The position numbers were made by a program, and so were the translations under genes. A stretch of DNA of 64,000 bases from Candidatus Nitrosopelagicus sp. (GTDB lineage: Archaea > Thermoproteota > Nitrososphaeria > Nitrososphaerales > Nitrosopumilaceae), in NCBI GenBank assembly GCA_028345295.1, contig JAOMDA010000006.1, positions 1 through 64,000 of the forward strand, in the 5' to 3' direction. Position 1 is the stretch's first letter, and every line of letters starts with the position of its first letter. The notes under the pieces are model-generated. The model saw nothing but the letters and a program-made list of their open reading frames with translations. It made no database searches and was not told the origin of the DNA. Below are positions 45,013-54,118 of the stretch, piece by piece.

Positions 45013-45881
45013 CAAAGGTTGGAATTATTGGTACTGGTATGCTAGGTGAAGCAGTAGGACTGCATCTATTAGATTCAAAATATGAAGTAACAATCTACAA
45101 CAGAACTAAAGACAAAGTAAAAAATTTAGTAAAACATGGTGCTATAGACGTTGACACACCAAAAGATGTTGCAGAAAAATCTGATATTGTAATAACAGTT
45201 GTAAAAGATGCAAGTGCTGTTAATGATGTATCCTTTGGCAATAATGGAATTATTCATGGTGTACATGATGAATTAGTTGTTGCTGATATGAGTACAATAA
45301 ATCCAAATTCAGCAAAGGAAATATCACAAAAATTTTCTGATTCTGGAGTTTCATTTTTAGAAATTCCAGTGATGGGTGGACCAAACGTTGCAATTGATGG
45401 AAAATTAGTTATGATGATTTCAGGCAATGAGCAAACATATGAAAAATTCAGTGATGTATTTGATACAATTGCAGAAAAAACATTCTTTTTGGGAGAATCT
45501 GGTACTGCACACTCGATAAAACTTGCTATGAATCTTCAGATTGCAATGCTTGCTTTATCGTTGTCAGAGGGAATCACATTGACAAGAAAGGCTGGATTTG
45601 ATCCTGAAATTTTTCTAAAAATTCTAAACTCTACATATTTCAAGACTGGAATGAGTGAAAAAAAGGCATACAAAATGATCAAAGATAATTTCGAACCAAC
45701 ATTCACTCTACAAAACTTAAAAAAAGATCTAGACACTATCAATGAAGCTGCTGAATCATTTAATGCAGAATTGTCAATGTCAAAAATGGCTAGTAAGGTA
45801 TACAAGAACGCTATGGACTCAGGATTTAGTGATATTGACTATACAGGAATTCTAGCATATTTAAAAAAAATCAACCAATAA
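45009..45881 (+). CDS. Beta-hydroxyacid dehydrogenase family (3-hydroxyisobutyrate / 6PGDH-like)
   Basis: NAD(P)-dependent oxidoreductase. N-terminal Rossmann motif VGIIGTGMLGEAVGLHLL with YNRT after strand 2 (suggests NADP). Substrate loop PVMGGPNVAIDGKLVMMISG, catalytic Lys in AHSIKLAMNLQIAML, and the family's C-terminal helix bundle. 290 residues is normal. Substrate unknown; succinic semialdehyde (GHB pathway) reductases belong here, which would fit the group's carbon cycle, but this is inference. Confidence 0.88.
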   Translation: MTKVGIIGTGMLGEAVGLHLLDSKYEVTIYNRTKDKVKNLVKHGAIDVDTPKDVAEKSDIVITVVKDASAVNDVSFGNNGIIHGVHDELVVADMSTINPNSAKEISQKFSDSGVSFLEIPVMGGPNVAIDGKLVMMISGNEQTYEKFSDVFDTIAEKTFFLGESGTAHSIKLAMNLQIAMLALSLSEGITLTRKAGFDPEIFLKILNSTYFKTGMSEKKAYKMIKDNFEPTFTLQNLKKDLDTINEAAESFNAELSMSKMASKVYKNAMDSGFSDIDYTGILAYLKKINQ

Positions 45882-45898
45882 AATGGAAATTATTTACA

Positions 45899-46018
45899 CT
45901 ATGAAGAAATTTTATTTCTTTTTTTCAGATAAAGTCTATAGGTAAAACCTGTCACAATCATCAACACTGCAGTAAGTCCAGACCAAAGAAAAAACTGTCC
46001 TAATTCGGAATCTGCCAT
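45899..46018 (-). CDS. Small single-pass membrane protein, 39 aa
   Basis: MADSELGQFFLWSGLTAVLM then IVTGFTYRLYLKKRNKISS. One transmembrane helix with a basic cytoplasmic tail. It fills a gap between convergent and divergent genes. Confidence 0.5.
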   Translation of the reverse strand: MADSELGQFFLWSGLTAVLMIVTGFTYRLYLKKRNKISS

Positions 46019-46069
46019 ACTATTAGCTAAAAAAACAACTAGATAAATTCATCATGAAAAAATAAAATC

Positions 46070-46564
46070 ATGGATGTACCAATAGAAGAACTGCTAAAAT
46101 CAGGACAGACACTACTAAACACAGGAAATCCAAAGGAGGCGATGATAATGTATGAAAAAGTTCTTGAAATTTCTCCAAACCATATTGATTCATTAATAAA
46201 AAAAGGAAACATTTTGGGTAAACTAGGAAAATATGATAATGCAATTATCTATTATGACCGTGTCCTAGAACAAGAAAATCAAAACATACTTGCCTTACTC
46301 AATAAGGGTCTAGCACATCATTACATTGGGCAATACGAAATAGCGTTAGATTGCTATGAACAAGTTTTGATGATAAAACCAAGAAACGTGACTGCATTAT
46401 ACAACAAATCCTCATCACTGATAAAATTAAACAGAATTAAGGAAGGACTAGAGGTTCTATCAGATGTAACAGAGATTGATTTTTCATTCAAGGCTAAAGC
46501 CAAATTTGATATTGATTTTACTGACATTCAAAAAAACAATGAATTTAGGAAGATAGTTCTATAA
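46070..46564 (+). CDS. TPR-repeat protein, 164 aa
   Basis: Three or more TPRs: NPKEAMIMYEKVLEISPNHIDSL, KYDNAIIYYDRVLEQENQNILAL, QYEIALDCYEQVLMIKPRNVTAL. No signal peptide. The C-terminus is a short non-TPR extension. Cytoplasmic scaffold, partner unknown. Confidence 0.88.
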   Translation: MDVPIEELLKSGQTLLNTGNPKEAMIMYEKVLEISPNHIDSLIKKGNILGKLGKYDNAIIYYDRVLEQENQNILALLNKGLAHHYIGQYEIALDCYEQVLMIKPRNVTALYNKSSSLIKLNRIKEGLEVLSDVTEIDFSFKAKAKFDIDFTDIQKNNEFRKIVL

Positions 46565-46609
46565 TTATAGAGAGAAATGCTTAGGTTATAATGTTCACAG
46601 TGAGAATGA

Positions 46610-47824
46610 ATGCTATTGAATGAATATGATTTTGATTTAGTTATTGTAGGAGCTGGTCCAGCTGGATCATCTGCTGCCTTTGCTGCATCAAATGAAGGTG
46701 TGTCTGTTGCATTATTAGAAAAAGAAGAGGCAGTGGCAGAAACTGTTAGAACTAGTGGAGTTACATGGATTGCAGATACAAAGGAATTTGGAATTCCAGA
46801 ATCATGTTATAATCCAATTTCAAATTATTCATTCTGTTCCCCAACAAAAAGTGTAACAATTAGCGATAACAAACCAAAGGCGGCAGTATTAGACGTCCGA
46901 AAAACATATCGACATCTTGCAGAACAAGCACAAAATTCTGGAGCAAAACTATTTCTCAACACAAACGTTACAGAAATAGCAACTGATAACAACAACAGAC
47001 CAATTGGTGTTATTGCAAAAGTTTCCGAAAGCCAAGTCAAGTTCAATGCAAAGATGGTAATTGATTGTAGTGGATTTCAATCAGTTGTTGTAAAATCACT
47101 TGGATTAGCAGAACAGTGGAGCCGATTTGGTGCAGGTGCAGAATACGAAGTAAAGGTAGAAAATGTACAAAGTGACACATGGTGGTTAATGGTAGGAGAA
47201 GAATATTCTCCTGCAGGATATGCATGGATTTTTCCTGTTTCTAAAGATACAGTACGTATTGGGGTTGGTGTTGGTAAACCAGAATCAGATGTTGATCCTA
47301 CAGAAAGATTAGACAAGTTAATTGAAGAGAAGAAAGGTCCGATTAAGGATCTTGGAAATATTACAAAAATTGAATTTCATTATGGTCTAATTCCTAATGA
47401 TGGTCTTTCAAGAAAAACTGTATATGATAATCTGATTCTAGTAGGTGACTCTGCAGGTCAGGCAAATCCACTCGTGCTTGAAGGAATCAGATATGCGATA
47501 AGATTTGGGCGTGTTGCAGGAAGAACAGCAGCAGAGGCAATAAAATCTGGAGACACTACACAAAAATCACTTGAGGGATATGAAAAAATTTGGAAAAAGG
47601 CAATTGAGTCAAAAATCAAATCAGCATCTAAAATTCAAAGTAGGTGGATAGGACTAACAGATGAGGAGTGGGAAAAAGAACTTGAAGTAATCAGTGAACT
47701 TTCTGCCGATGAATTTTTAGATTTTATTCGTGCAGATTTTAGCGTTTCAAGTATTGTACGACTTGCAACACATCATCCAAAACTTGCAGTAAGGCAATTA
47801 TTTAATATTGTAAAGGGATCATGA
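46610..47824 (+). CDS. Geranylgeranyl reductase family FAD-dependent enzyme
   Basis: FAD-dependent reductase that saturates isoprenoid chains, in archaea usually the membrane lipids. N-terminal DLVIVGAGPAGSSAAFAA (GxGxxG), LLEKEE, and the second FAD-binding motif LVGDSAGQANPLVLEGIRYAI. The motif GYAWIFPVSKDTVRIGVGV (the YxWxFP of the family) is present. Start ATG 46610. Overlaps the methyltransferase start by 4 bases. Confidence 0.92.
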   Translation: MLLNEYDFDLVIVGAGPAGSSAAFAASNEGVSVALLEKEEAVAETVRTSGVTWIADTKEFGIPESCYNPISNYSFCSPTKSVTISDNKPKAAVLDVRKTYRHLAEQAQNSGAKLFLNTNVTEIATDNNNRPIGVIAKVSESQVKFNAKMVIDCSGFQSVVVKSLGLAEQWSRFGAGAEYEVKVENVQSDTWWLMVGEEYSPAGYAWIFPVSKDTVRIGVGVGKPESDVDPTERLDKLIEEKKGPIKDLGNITKIEFHYGLIPNDGLSRKTVYDNLILVGDSAGQANPLVLEGIRYAIRFGRVAGRTAAEAIKSGDTTQKSLEGYEKIWKKAIESKIKSASKIQSRWIGLTDEEWEKELEVISELSADEFLDFIRADFSVSSIVRLATHHPKLAVRQLFNIVKGS

Positions 47825-48444
47825 TGGACAAAACTGCAAAGTATTTTGATCATTGGGCAAATATTGGAAGGTCAGAGGACATGGAAAAAGGACATGGAAC
47901 TACTGTAAACAAATTTTTAGATAAAATATCATTTGAAAAGAAATTTTCGTTTTTAGATATTGGCTGTGGAAATGGTTGGGTAGTAAAGAAGATGTCACAA
48001 TTGGATACTTGTACAAAGGCAGTTGGTATTGATAAGAGTAAAAATATGATAAGGAATGCTAAAAAAACAAAAATTTCAGTCAAGGAGCAATACTACACTA
48101 CAGATCTAGAGACGTGTAAATTTTCTACAAAATTCGATGTAATTTTTTCAATGGAGTCATTATATTATTCAGTTCCAATGGAACCTGCATTACATAAGGT
48201 GTATAAATTACTGAAAAATGGTGGAGTTTTTTATTGTGGTACTGACTTTTACAAAGATAATCATCTTACAACACGCTGGATTAAAGATATGAAAATACCA
48301 ATGGACTTGCGTTCAGAATCAGAATGGAAAAAAATGTTCAAGGAAGTAGGTTTCAAAACAAAAACAAAACATGTTACTGATCTGAATAATAAGGCTAAAT
48401 GGAAAAGAGAGTTTGGAACATTATTTTTAATTGGAATTAAGTAA
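47821..48444 (+). CDS. SAM-dependent class-I methyltransferase
   Basis: Rossmann-fold methyltransferase. Motif I FLDIGCGNGWVVKKM, acidic residue at VGIDKSKNM, motif LKNGGVFYCGTDFYKD. Translationally coupled to the geranylgeranyl reductase gene, so a lipid or quinone substrate is a reasonable but unproven inference. Its end overlaps the convergent 48437 gene by 8 bases. Confidence 0.88.
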   Translation: MMDKTAKYFDHWANIGRSEDMEKGHGTTVNKFLDKISFEKKFSFLDIGCGNGWVVKKMSQLDTCTKAVGIDKSKNMIRNAKKTKISVKEQYYTTDLETCKFSTKFDVIFSMESLYYSVPMEPALHKVYKLLKNGGVFYCGTDFYKDNHLTTRWIKDMKIPMDLRSESEWKKMFKEVGFKTKTKHVTDLNNKAKWKREFGTLFLIGIK

Positions 48445-50932
48445 TTGACTTCTCCTCTCTTTGAGTTTTTGCCTTAATTACAAAGATTACTGCAGCACCT
48501 AAGATCAATATCACTATTATTAAAATAAAAGAATAGTCATTTTGATTTGATTTTGATAATGATGTAGTAATTTCTACGCTTGGAAGAACTGTTATTGTGT
48601 CAGAAACTAGAAAACTGGTTGAATATTCAAATGGTCTTAAGACATCATCAGATGCAGCAAAAACTTTGAGCGTATTTGCACCTGTATTAAGATTTGATAA
48701 AATTTCTTCATCTAACGAAACTATTGATTTATTGTTATCAACTGGTACTTTTCCTTCAGAAATTATATCCCCACGTGAATTAGAGATAAAATAGTAAATT
48801 TCAGATGAATCTGCTGTTATTATTGGAATCTCCGTGTCAAAATCACTTGGTAACAATTCATCAATTTCTATTGAAACAATTTTAGGAAACTCAATATGTT
48901 CAAATCCATTCCATTTTCCAGGTGGAAATGGATAATCTCCATAGTCAAATGATTTAACCACTATAGTTCTAGATTCTGGTGAATATCTATCAAGGTAAAA
49001 TGGTCCATTGCTTATTATTGCATGATCATTTTCAAGAATCCAATCAATCGATTGTTGATATCGATTATCATAATATTGAATATTGGTTTCAAATTGATCT
49101 AGTGCCACAGGAATGTACTTGTTTTCTTTGTAATCTTCAAGAATATCTTGGATAATTTTTGCATCTTGAGGTACAATCAGTGAAAGCCAGCTAATGTTCT
49201 TTGTTATTGCATCAGAGCGTGAAAATGATACTTTTCCATCAATGACAGATTTTTCCATTGCAGTCATAATTTCCCAAGGTGTTGTACTCCAAATACCAGC
49301 CCATGATGCAATCTGATCTTGATCAAAATGCCAGTAATCGGTGTATACTTCTATTGTATTTGCATCTACAACCCTAAATCCAACCAATGAATTTACATTC
49401 TGAACTGCTTGAGGTGAGAAACTAGAATCATATGTTTTATCGTTTACCCCTTTTTCAGAACCCCACTCAGAAAGAAAATAGATTGAATACAAAACATCAT
49501 TCATGTCCATCATTTGTCCATTATGCCACTGACTAAAATTAAGATCAAAAGTTACTTTACTAATTGCTGTTGAGTCAGTTTCAACTTTTTCCCATCTTTG
49601 AATTTCTGTATTCCAAATTATGGCGTCATTATGTACAGGTACTGAATAATGTAAACCATTGGTTTCAATATCCCATGTAGTTCGTAGTGGAAAAATCTCA
49701 CCAGTAAATGGATGCCCATACATACCAGGATCAGAAAGTATTGTCCAAATCTGATTACTGTATATATCACCTAATCCAGCTATAGGATTCCATGCACCTT
49801 GATAGATTTGTTTTACACCAATAACCAAAGAATTATCTTCCGAATCTGCATTTATTGGTGTAAATCTGCTTGGTACACCTGCACCAAGTGCATTAATTAC
49901 TCCAGTGACATTTTCGTTTGCAACATATTGATCAACTTTACTAGCAAGAAAAATTCTGACTGATTCATTAACACCTTCCTTTGTTGCGTTTTTGATTAGT
50001 GAGGTTCTCTCTTCTGATGTTTCAAAATTTCCAGAATAAATGTTCTGTGTAACAGTGTCCAAATAATCATTTTGGTAGTTCCAATAAGTTGGCGTATTAT
50101 TTCCAGGCATATTAGAAAACCATGGCGCATACATCTGTGCTAATGAAATAGAATCATATCTTGAGAATCCAGTACTGCTCCATGCTTCAGTGTATAAATT
50201 CCACTTCTGCTCACTTGGATCAGATCCATATACAATCACATATGCTTTATTCAAATCTCCAAAGTCCTTTTTCACAAGAAATCCAAATGATTCTAGTTCA
50301 GATGATATAATTTCGCCAATTGATTTTCTAACTGGATCATCACTTCGAATAAAAATTGTAATTTCTATAGGTATATTATTGAAATTCCATACACCATCAA
50401 TTTTTTTTGCTCCTGATTTTTCTAATTGTTCAGAGATAATCTGTTCTGCAAGAACAGGATTATACGTAAACTGAAATGATTCTGTGACATCTAGTATTCC
50501 AAGATAGTCAGCAGAAAATATGCCATAATTTGAAATCATTGTAGAGCCAAATCCACCTAAGAGTTCATTAACAATGAGATTTCTATCAATAAGATAATTC
50601 AATGCAAATCTTACTTCCCTAATAGAAAATGGATTAAATTTTCCAGAGTCTGTAGGATTTGTAAGAATACTGTAATAACTACCAGTAGAATCAAAAACCT
50701 GTAAATTATTTCTTGAATCGAAATCTTCTAATCTATCTGATGGAACCCTAAAATAATATAGATCAAGATTTCCATTTCTAACCTCTTGAAGTGCAGTATT
50801 TTCATCAAGATATTGTATGAATTTAACTTCATCAACTAATGTTCCTTTATCAGCAAATGAAGATGGAAATACAAAAAGTAAAACCATAATAACAAAAAGA
50901 AGTTTAAATTTGATCAATTCTTCTAACACCAA
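48437..50932 (-). CDS. Large ABC-type solute-binding protein (family 5) with C-terminal membrane anchor
   Basis: 831 residues. Signal peptide (FKLLFVIMVLLFVFPSSFA), then an SBP_bac_5-type peptide/nickel-binding domain (IREVRFALNYLIDRNLIVNELLGG; FDLNFSQWHNGQMMDMNDVLYSIYFLSEW), and a C-terminal helix (YSFILIIVILILGAAVIFVI) with basic tail that fixes it to the membrane. It is about 300 residues longer than usual family members. Start TTG 50932 (GTG 50929 possible). No permease genes adjoin; an oligopeptide-type ATPase gene at 63363 could be a partner, which is speculative. Confidence 0.85.
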   Translation of the reverse strand: MVLEELIKFKLLFVIMVLLFVFPSSFADKGTLVDEVKFIQYLDENTALQEVRNGNLDLYYFRVPSDRLEDFDSRNNLQVFDSTGSYYSILTNPTDSGKFNPFSIREVRFALNYLIDRNLIVNELLGGFGSTMISNYGIFSADYLGILDVTESFQFTYNPVLAEQIISEQLEKSGAKKIDGVWNFNNIPIEITIFIRSDDPVRKSIGEIISSELESFGFLVKKDFGDLNKAYVIVYGSDPSEQKWNLYTEAWSSTGFSRYDSISLAQMYAPWFSNMPGNNTPTYWNYQNDYLDTVTQNIYSGNFETSEERTSLIKNATKEGVNESVRIFLASKVDQYVANENVTGVINALGAGVPSRFTPINADSEDNSLVIGVKQIYQGAWNPIAGLGDIYSNQIWTILSDPGMYGHPFTGEIFPLRTTWDIETNGLHYSVPVHNDAIIWNTEIQRWEKVETDSTAISKVTFDLNFSQWHNGQMMDMNDVLYSIYFLSEWGSEKGVNDKTYDSSFSPQAVQNVNSLVGFRVVDANTIEVYTDYWHFDQDQIASWAGIWSTTPWEIMTAMEKSVIDGKVSFSRSDAITKNISWLSLIVPQDAKIIQDILEDYKENKYIPVALDQFETNIQYYDNRYQQSIDWILENDHAIISNGPFYLDRYSPESRTIVVKSFDYGDYPFPPGKWNGFEHIEFPKIVSIEIDELLPSDFDTEIPIITADSSEIYYFISNSRGDIISEGKVPVDNNKSIVSLDEEILSNLNTGANTLKVFAASDDVLRPFEYSTSFLVSDTITVLPSVEITTSLSKSNQNDYSFILIIVILILGAAVIFVIKAKTQREEKSIT

Positions 50933-50988
50933 CTAAACAAATGATGGATTTTAGGCTTTTAATATTAACCAAATTTAGTAGATTTGGC

Positions 50989-51450
50989 ATGAATAGTGGT
51001 AAACTCAAGGCAGCATTTACCGCAATCACAGATGGTTATCCAATAGAGGAAGTTTCAGAGTGTTTGGATTGGAAAGATTTTGAAGGATTGGTATGCCAAA
51101 TTTTACTTGAAAATGGATTTCAAGTAGAAAAGAATGTGATTTTAACAAAACCAAGAATGGAAATTGACGTTATAGGAATAAAACTCGATATTGTAATACT
51201 AATTGATTGTAAACATTGGAAAAGAATGAGTAATTCTGCTCTTAATGAGATTGTAAGAAAACAGGTTAATAGGGTAAAGAGGTACGCCGATGAAATTAGT
51301 GATATTATGACAATTCCAGTTATAGTAACACTACATCAAGAACAAGTTTCTTTCATTAACAAAGTTCCAATAGTTCCAATCATGCAATTATCGTCATTTC
51401 TAGATGAATTGTATGGTAATTTAGAACAGATTAAAACTATAGAAAAATAG
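50989..51450 (+). CDS. Mrr/restriction-endonuclease-like (PD-(D/E)XK) protein
   Basis: Nuclease-fold protein of about 153 residues: DWKDFEGLVCQILLENGFQVEKNVILTKPRMEIDVIGIKLDIVILIDCKHWKR carries the fold's Glu, the Asp of EIDVIG and the DxK of IDCKHW. This looks like the Mrr-cat type of Thaumarchaeota. I start at ATG 50989 (MNSGKLKAAF) because TTTTAATATTA lies about 27 bases before it; the track's 50941 start is upstream of that box. Repair or restriction role not shown; no methylase is adjacent. Confidence 0.78.
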   Translation: MNSGKLKAAFTAITDGYPIEEVSECLDWKDFEGLVCQILLENGFQVEKNVILTKPRMEIDVIGIKLDIVILIDCKHWKRMSNSALNEIVRKQVNRVKRYADEISDIMTIPVIVTLHQEQVSFINKVPIVPIMQLSSFLDELYGNLEQIKTIEK

Positions 51451-53179
51451 AAAGTGCAAACAACCCAGCGTCTGCAAGCAAAAAGACCTTTGTTATATTC
51501 ATTGATTTATTCATGCATTTAAGATAGTCAGCATAGATATCAGAACCCATCACCTTAACTTTGGATTGGTTTTCCAGAATTTCAAAACTACATTCATTCA
51601 TTTGATTTTCTGCCTTTTGTGCCAATTCTAAATACCAGTTAGCAAGTTGTGTTGGTTTTGATATCATACCTAATTGAAAATAACCATTTTTGTTTCTTGC
51701 ACCATCAGCAGTAAAATGTGTATCAGATGTACATATCTCAATTAATTCATATCCAATGTTTGCAAAATGTTTTACAATCTGTTCTCTAACTCCGTTTTCC
51801 ATGTTGTTTGCATCAGCCCAACCAACGAAATATTTTTTCTCATTAATCTCTAAACATAAAATTGCAATTCCACCCATGGCTATATCTGCCTTCTTTATGT
51901 TCATATCATTCGAATTCTGATAGCCAAACTTGAAGGGGTAACTTTGTTTTGTTTTTAATGTATCTAAAGTTGATTTTGCTGCAATTAACAAGTCCTCAGA
52001 ATCTTCTTTAGAAATTTCATCTCCCATTGCATTATGCGTATCTACAATCATGACTTGCTCAAAGTTTCTATTTTTTGCAAATTGCTCAATCTGAGTTCTT
52101 ACCTCCATTGTCAAGTCTTCCATTCCATGTGGAGATAGAGACAAAAATAGTAGCGCTGTCTTGTCAAAGAGTAAGCCAGCAGCTCGTGCATTATTAATTT
52201 TAACACTCACTGGCTCTGTACATCCAACACCGTTTCTTAGAACATGACTATCTGATATGCTAGTGAGATAATTGCTTACTTCCTCTTGACTTGGGAGATT
52301 TAGATCATGATTGGATATACTATGCATGACCATAGCTGTAGAATCCATATTCTTGTAAATTAAATATGGAATGTTACTTCCCCCAACTGGATGAAATGGT
52401 CCAGGATGAATATCTGGTAAGACCATACTGAATCTTACTTGTTTATCATTTGATTGAAATTTGATTTGAGTAGTTGATACAGTTGAAGTTTTTGATTTTC
52501 GTTCAATAATTTGCTCCATTTCGCTTGGATCATTTTTTGATGCGGATGTAACATATGCTTGAATTAATTCATGTGTACTATCAACTGCAGGTCTACCTGC
52601 TCTATCTGTAAAATAACTCCAGCCAGTTGCTAGTCCTAAAAATGCGGCACCAAACAACAATGCCATCGGATTAGTCAAAGAGTCAAACCACATTGTAGGA
52701 GGAATTAGAACTAGATACATTGCCAATGGTTGAATGAATGCAACCCCCCATGCTTTTTTCAAACTTGCACCAAGAATAGTTGTGAATATTCCAATTCTAA
52801 AACTAGCAAAAACAAACATACCTATTGTGACATAAAATAAATCAAGATTATCTTTGGCAAATAGCATCATAGCGCCAAATCCTATAAGTGTACTTACAAA
52901 AAATAATCCATTCCCAAATAATGAAACATGTAATGATTTTGAGTATTCCTTATGTCTAGAAAATAAAATATCTAGAAACTGTGTTCCTACAAGAACTCCG
53001 ATTACACTAAGTACTGGAAAAATAACATCAGATATGTTTAGATATGTCAAAGATACAAATGCTGCCATTATTCCTGCAACGGCAACTGAAATTACCAATG
53101 AGATGTAATGTGATGAGGGGTTAAGTAGCGTTAATGAATATCGCTTCTGAATTTTACTAACGTCATCTTGTTCAGACAT
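51437..53179 (-). CDS. DUF2070-family archaeal membrane protein
   Basis: 580 residues: about seven N-terminal membrane helices (YISLVISVAVAGIMAAFVSL; IFPVLSVIGVLVGTQF; and others) followed by a long soluble domain with DIHPGPFHPVGGSNIPYL, SPHGMEDLTMEV and VDTHNAMGDE. These His/Asp motifs of DUF2070 suggest a metal-dependent hydrolase-like site. Function unknown, archaea-specific. The end has a short hydrophobic tail (VFLLADAGLFALSIFL). Confidence 0.9.
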   Translation of the reverse strand: MSEQDDVSKIQKRYSLTLLNPSSHYISLVISVAVAGIMAAFVSLTYLNISDVIFPVLSVIGVLVGTQFLDILFSRHKEYSKSLHVSLFGNGLFFVSTLIGFGAMMLFAKDNLDLFYVTIGMFVFASFRIGIFTTILGASLKKAWGVAFIQPLAMYLVLIPPTMWFDSLTNPMALLFGAAFLGLATGWSYFTDRAGRPAVDSTHELIQAYVTSASKNDPSEMEQIIERKSKTSTVSTTQIKFQSNDKQVRFSMVLPDIHPGPFHPVGGSNIPYLIYKNMDSTAMVMHSISNHDLNLPSQEEVSNYLTSISDSHVLRNGVGCTEPVSVKINNARAAGLLFDKTALLFLSLSPHGMEDLTMEVRTQIEQFAKNRNFEQVMIVDTHNAMGDEISKEDSEDLLIAAKSTLDTLKTKQSYPFKFGYQNSNDMNIKKADIAMGGIAILCLEINEKKYFVGWADANNMENGVREQIVKHFANIGYELIEICTSDTHFTADGARNKNGYFQLGMISKPTQLANWYLELAQKAENQMNECSFEILENQSKVKVMGSDIYADYLKCMNKSMNITKVFLLADAGLFALSIFL

Positions 53180-53185
53180 TTAGAA

Positions 53186-53350
53186 TCATGGTATAAAAGC
53201 TAAATCTAGAAACCAAGACACTGCAATTATACTAATTGGAATAACTATAACAATTTTTGGTGATATCTTAACTCCTTTAGTTTCATCCTCAAAGAATCTT
53301 AATAGACCAGCACTGGATGCAGGCAATGGATTACTCTTTTTATCAGCCAT
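53186..53350 (-). CDS. secG: Preprotein translocase subunit Sec61-beta
   Basis: 54 residues, too short for the track. MADKKSNPLPASSAGLLRFF then EDETKGVKISPKIVIVIPI: the archaeal Sec61-beta pattern of a polar start, the SAGLLRFFEDE-GxKISP box and one C-terminal transmembrane helix. Part of the SecYEG translocon in the cell membrane. It lies just upstream of the DUF2070 gene on the same strand. Confidence 0.88.
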   Translation of the reverse strand: MADKKSNPLPASSAGLLRFFEDETKGVKISPKIVIVIPISIIAVSWFLDLAFIP

Positions 53351-53389
53351 TAATTCGAATGCACGAAAATAAGAATAAAAACTTTTGTC

Positions 53390-53710
53390 TTATCTTTTGA
53401 GTTTTTCAATGGTTTCTATAAGTAAATTAATTGATTTTAAGATCAATTGCTGTTTCTCATGCGATTTTTCCTTTGTTAATTCATCTGTAAGATCAGACAA
53501 TTTTTTTTCTAATTTTTCAAGTGTTGGTTTATCAGATGAAAAAGAGTTAATTTCAGATATCTTTTGATCTGGTTCACGACCACAGTTAATACATAATGCA
53601 TTTCCATCCTTCATTACACGTACTCCTTTACAATATGGACAAGGTTCACTAAGAAGAGTAGCACCACCAAGTAACATATCAACTGCCTTTTTTTTAAGAT
53701 CTTTTGACAT
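53390..53710 (-). CDS. SSSCA1 (autoantigen p27)-like zinc protein
   Basis: 106 residues. N-terminal helix (KKKAVDMLLGGATLLSEPCPYC) and a zinc ribbon CPYCKGVRVMKDGNALCINCG, the Sjogren/scleroderma autoantigen 1 pattern. A coiled coil forms the C-terminal half (LEKLEKKLSDLTDELTKEK). Widespread in archaea, function unknown. It lies just upstream of secG. Confidence 0.88.
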   Translation of the reverse strand: MSKDLKKKAVDMLLGGATLLSEPCPYCKGVRVMKDGNALCINCGREPDQKISEINSFSSDKPTLEKLEKKLSDLTDELTKEKSHEKQQLILKSINLLIETIEKLKR

Positions 53711-53809
53711 AAGGATAGTTAATCGTCTTCATAAAAAAATTTAGTTACTTCAGAATTGATTAATTTCACCAAGGCTTAATAATATGTATTAACTAAGATT
53801 TTCGAACTA

Positions 53810-54118
53810 ATGGCGGTTATTTGTAATACTTGTGGACTACCTGAAGATTTATGCGCCTGTGGAGATTTAGACAAGGATAGCAATCATATTATCATAAGAT
53901 TAGAAACTAGGCGATTTAAAAAGAAGGGAACTATGATTGAGGGACTAGATCCAAAAATCAACAATCTGGAAAATGTTGCAAAAGAACTAAAAAGTAAATA
54001 TGCATGTGGAGGAACTGCAAAAGAAGGATATATTTTCCTACAGGGTGATCATAGAGAAACAATCAAAGAAACTCTTGTAAATCTAGGATTTGCAGAAGAT
54101 ACTATCGAACTTCATTAG
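53810..54118 (+). CDS. Translation initiation factor aIF1 (SUI1)
   Basis: SUI1/eIF1 family, helps select the start codon on the small ribosomal subunit. N-terminal zinc-binding CNTCGLPEDLCAC and the core IRLETRRFKKKGTMIEGLD, ELKSKYACGGTAKEGYIFLQGDHRE. 102 residues is normal. Its end overlaps the CPBP gene start by about 29 bases. Confidence 0.96.
   Translation: MAVICNTCGLPEDLCACGDLDKDSNHIIIRLETRRFKKKGTMIEGLDPKINNLENVAKELKSKYACGGTAKEGYIFLQGDHRETIKETLVNLGFAEDTIELH

Noticed and set aside
50941-51450. Complete restriction-modification system around the Mrr-like gene
   Set aside because: No methyltransferase or specificity gene is adjacent; the nearest methyltransferase (47821) is a small-molecule type coupled to a lipid reductase.
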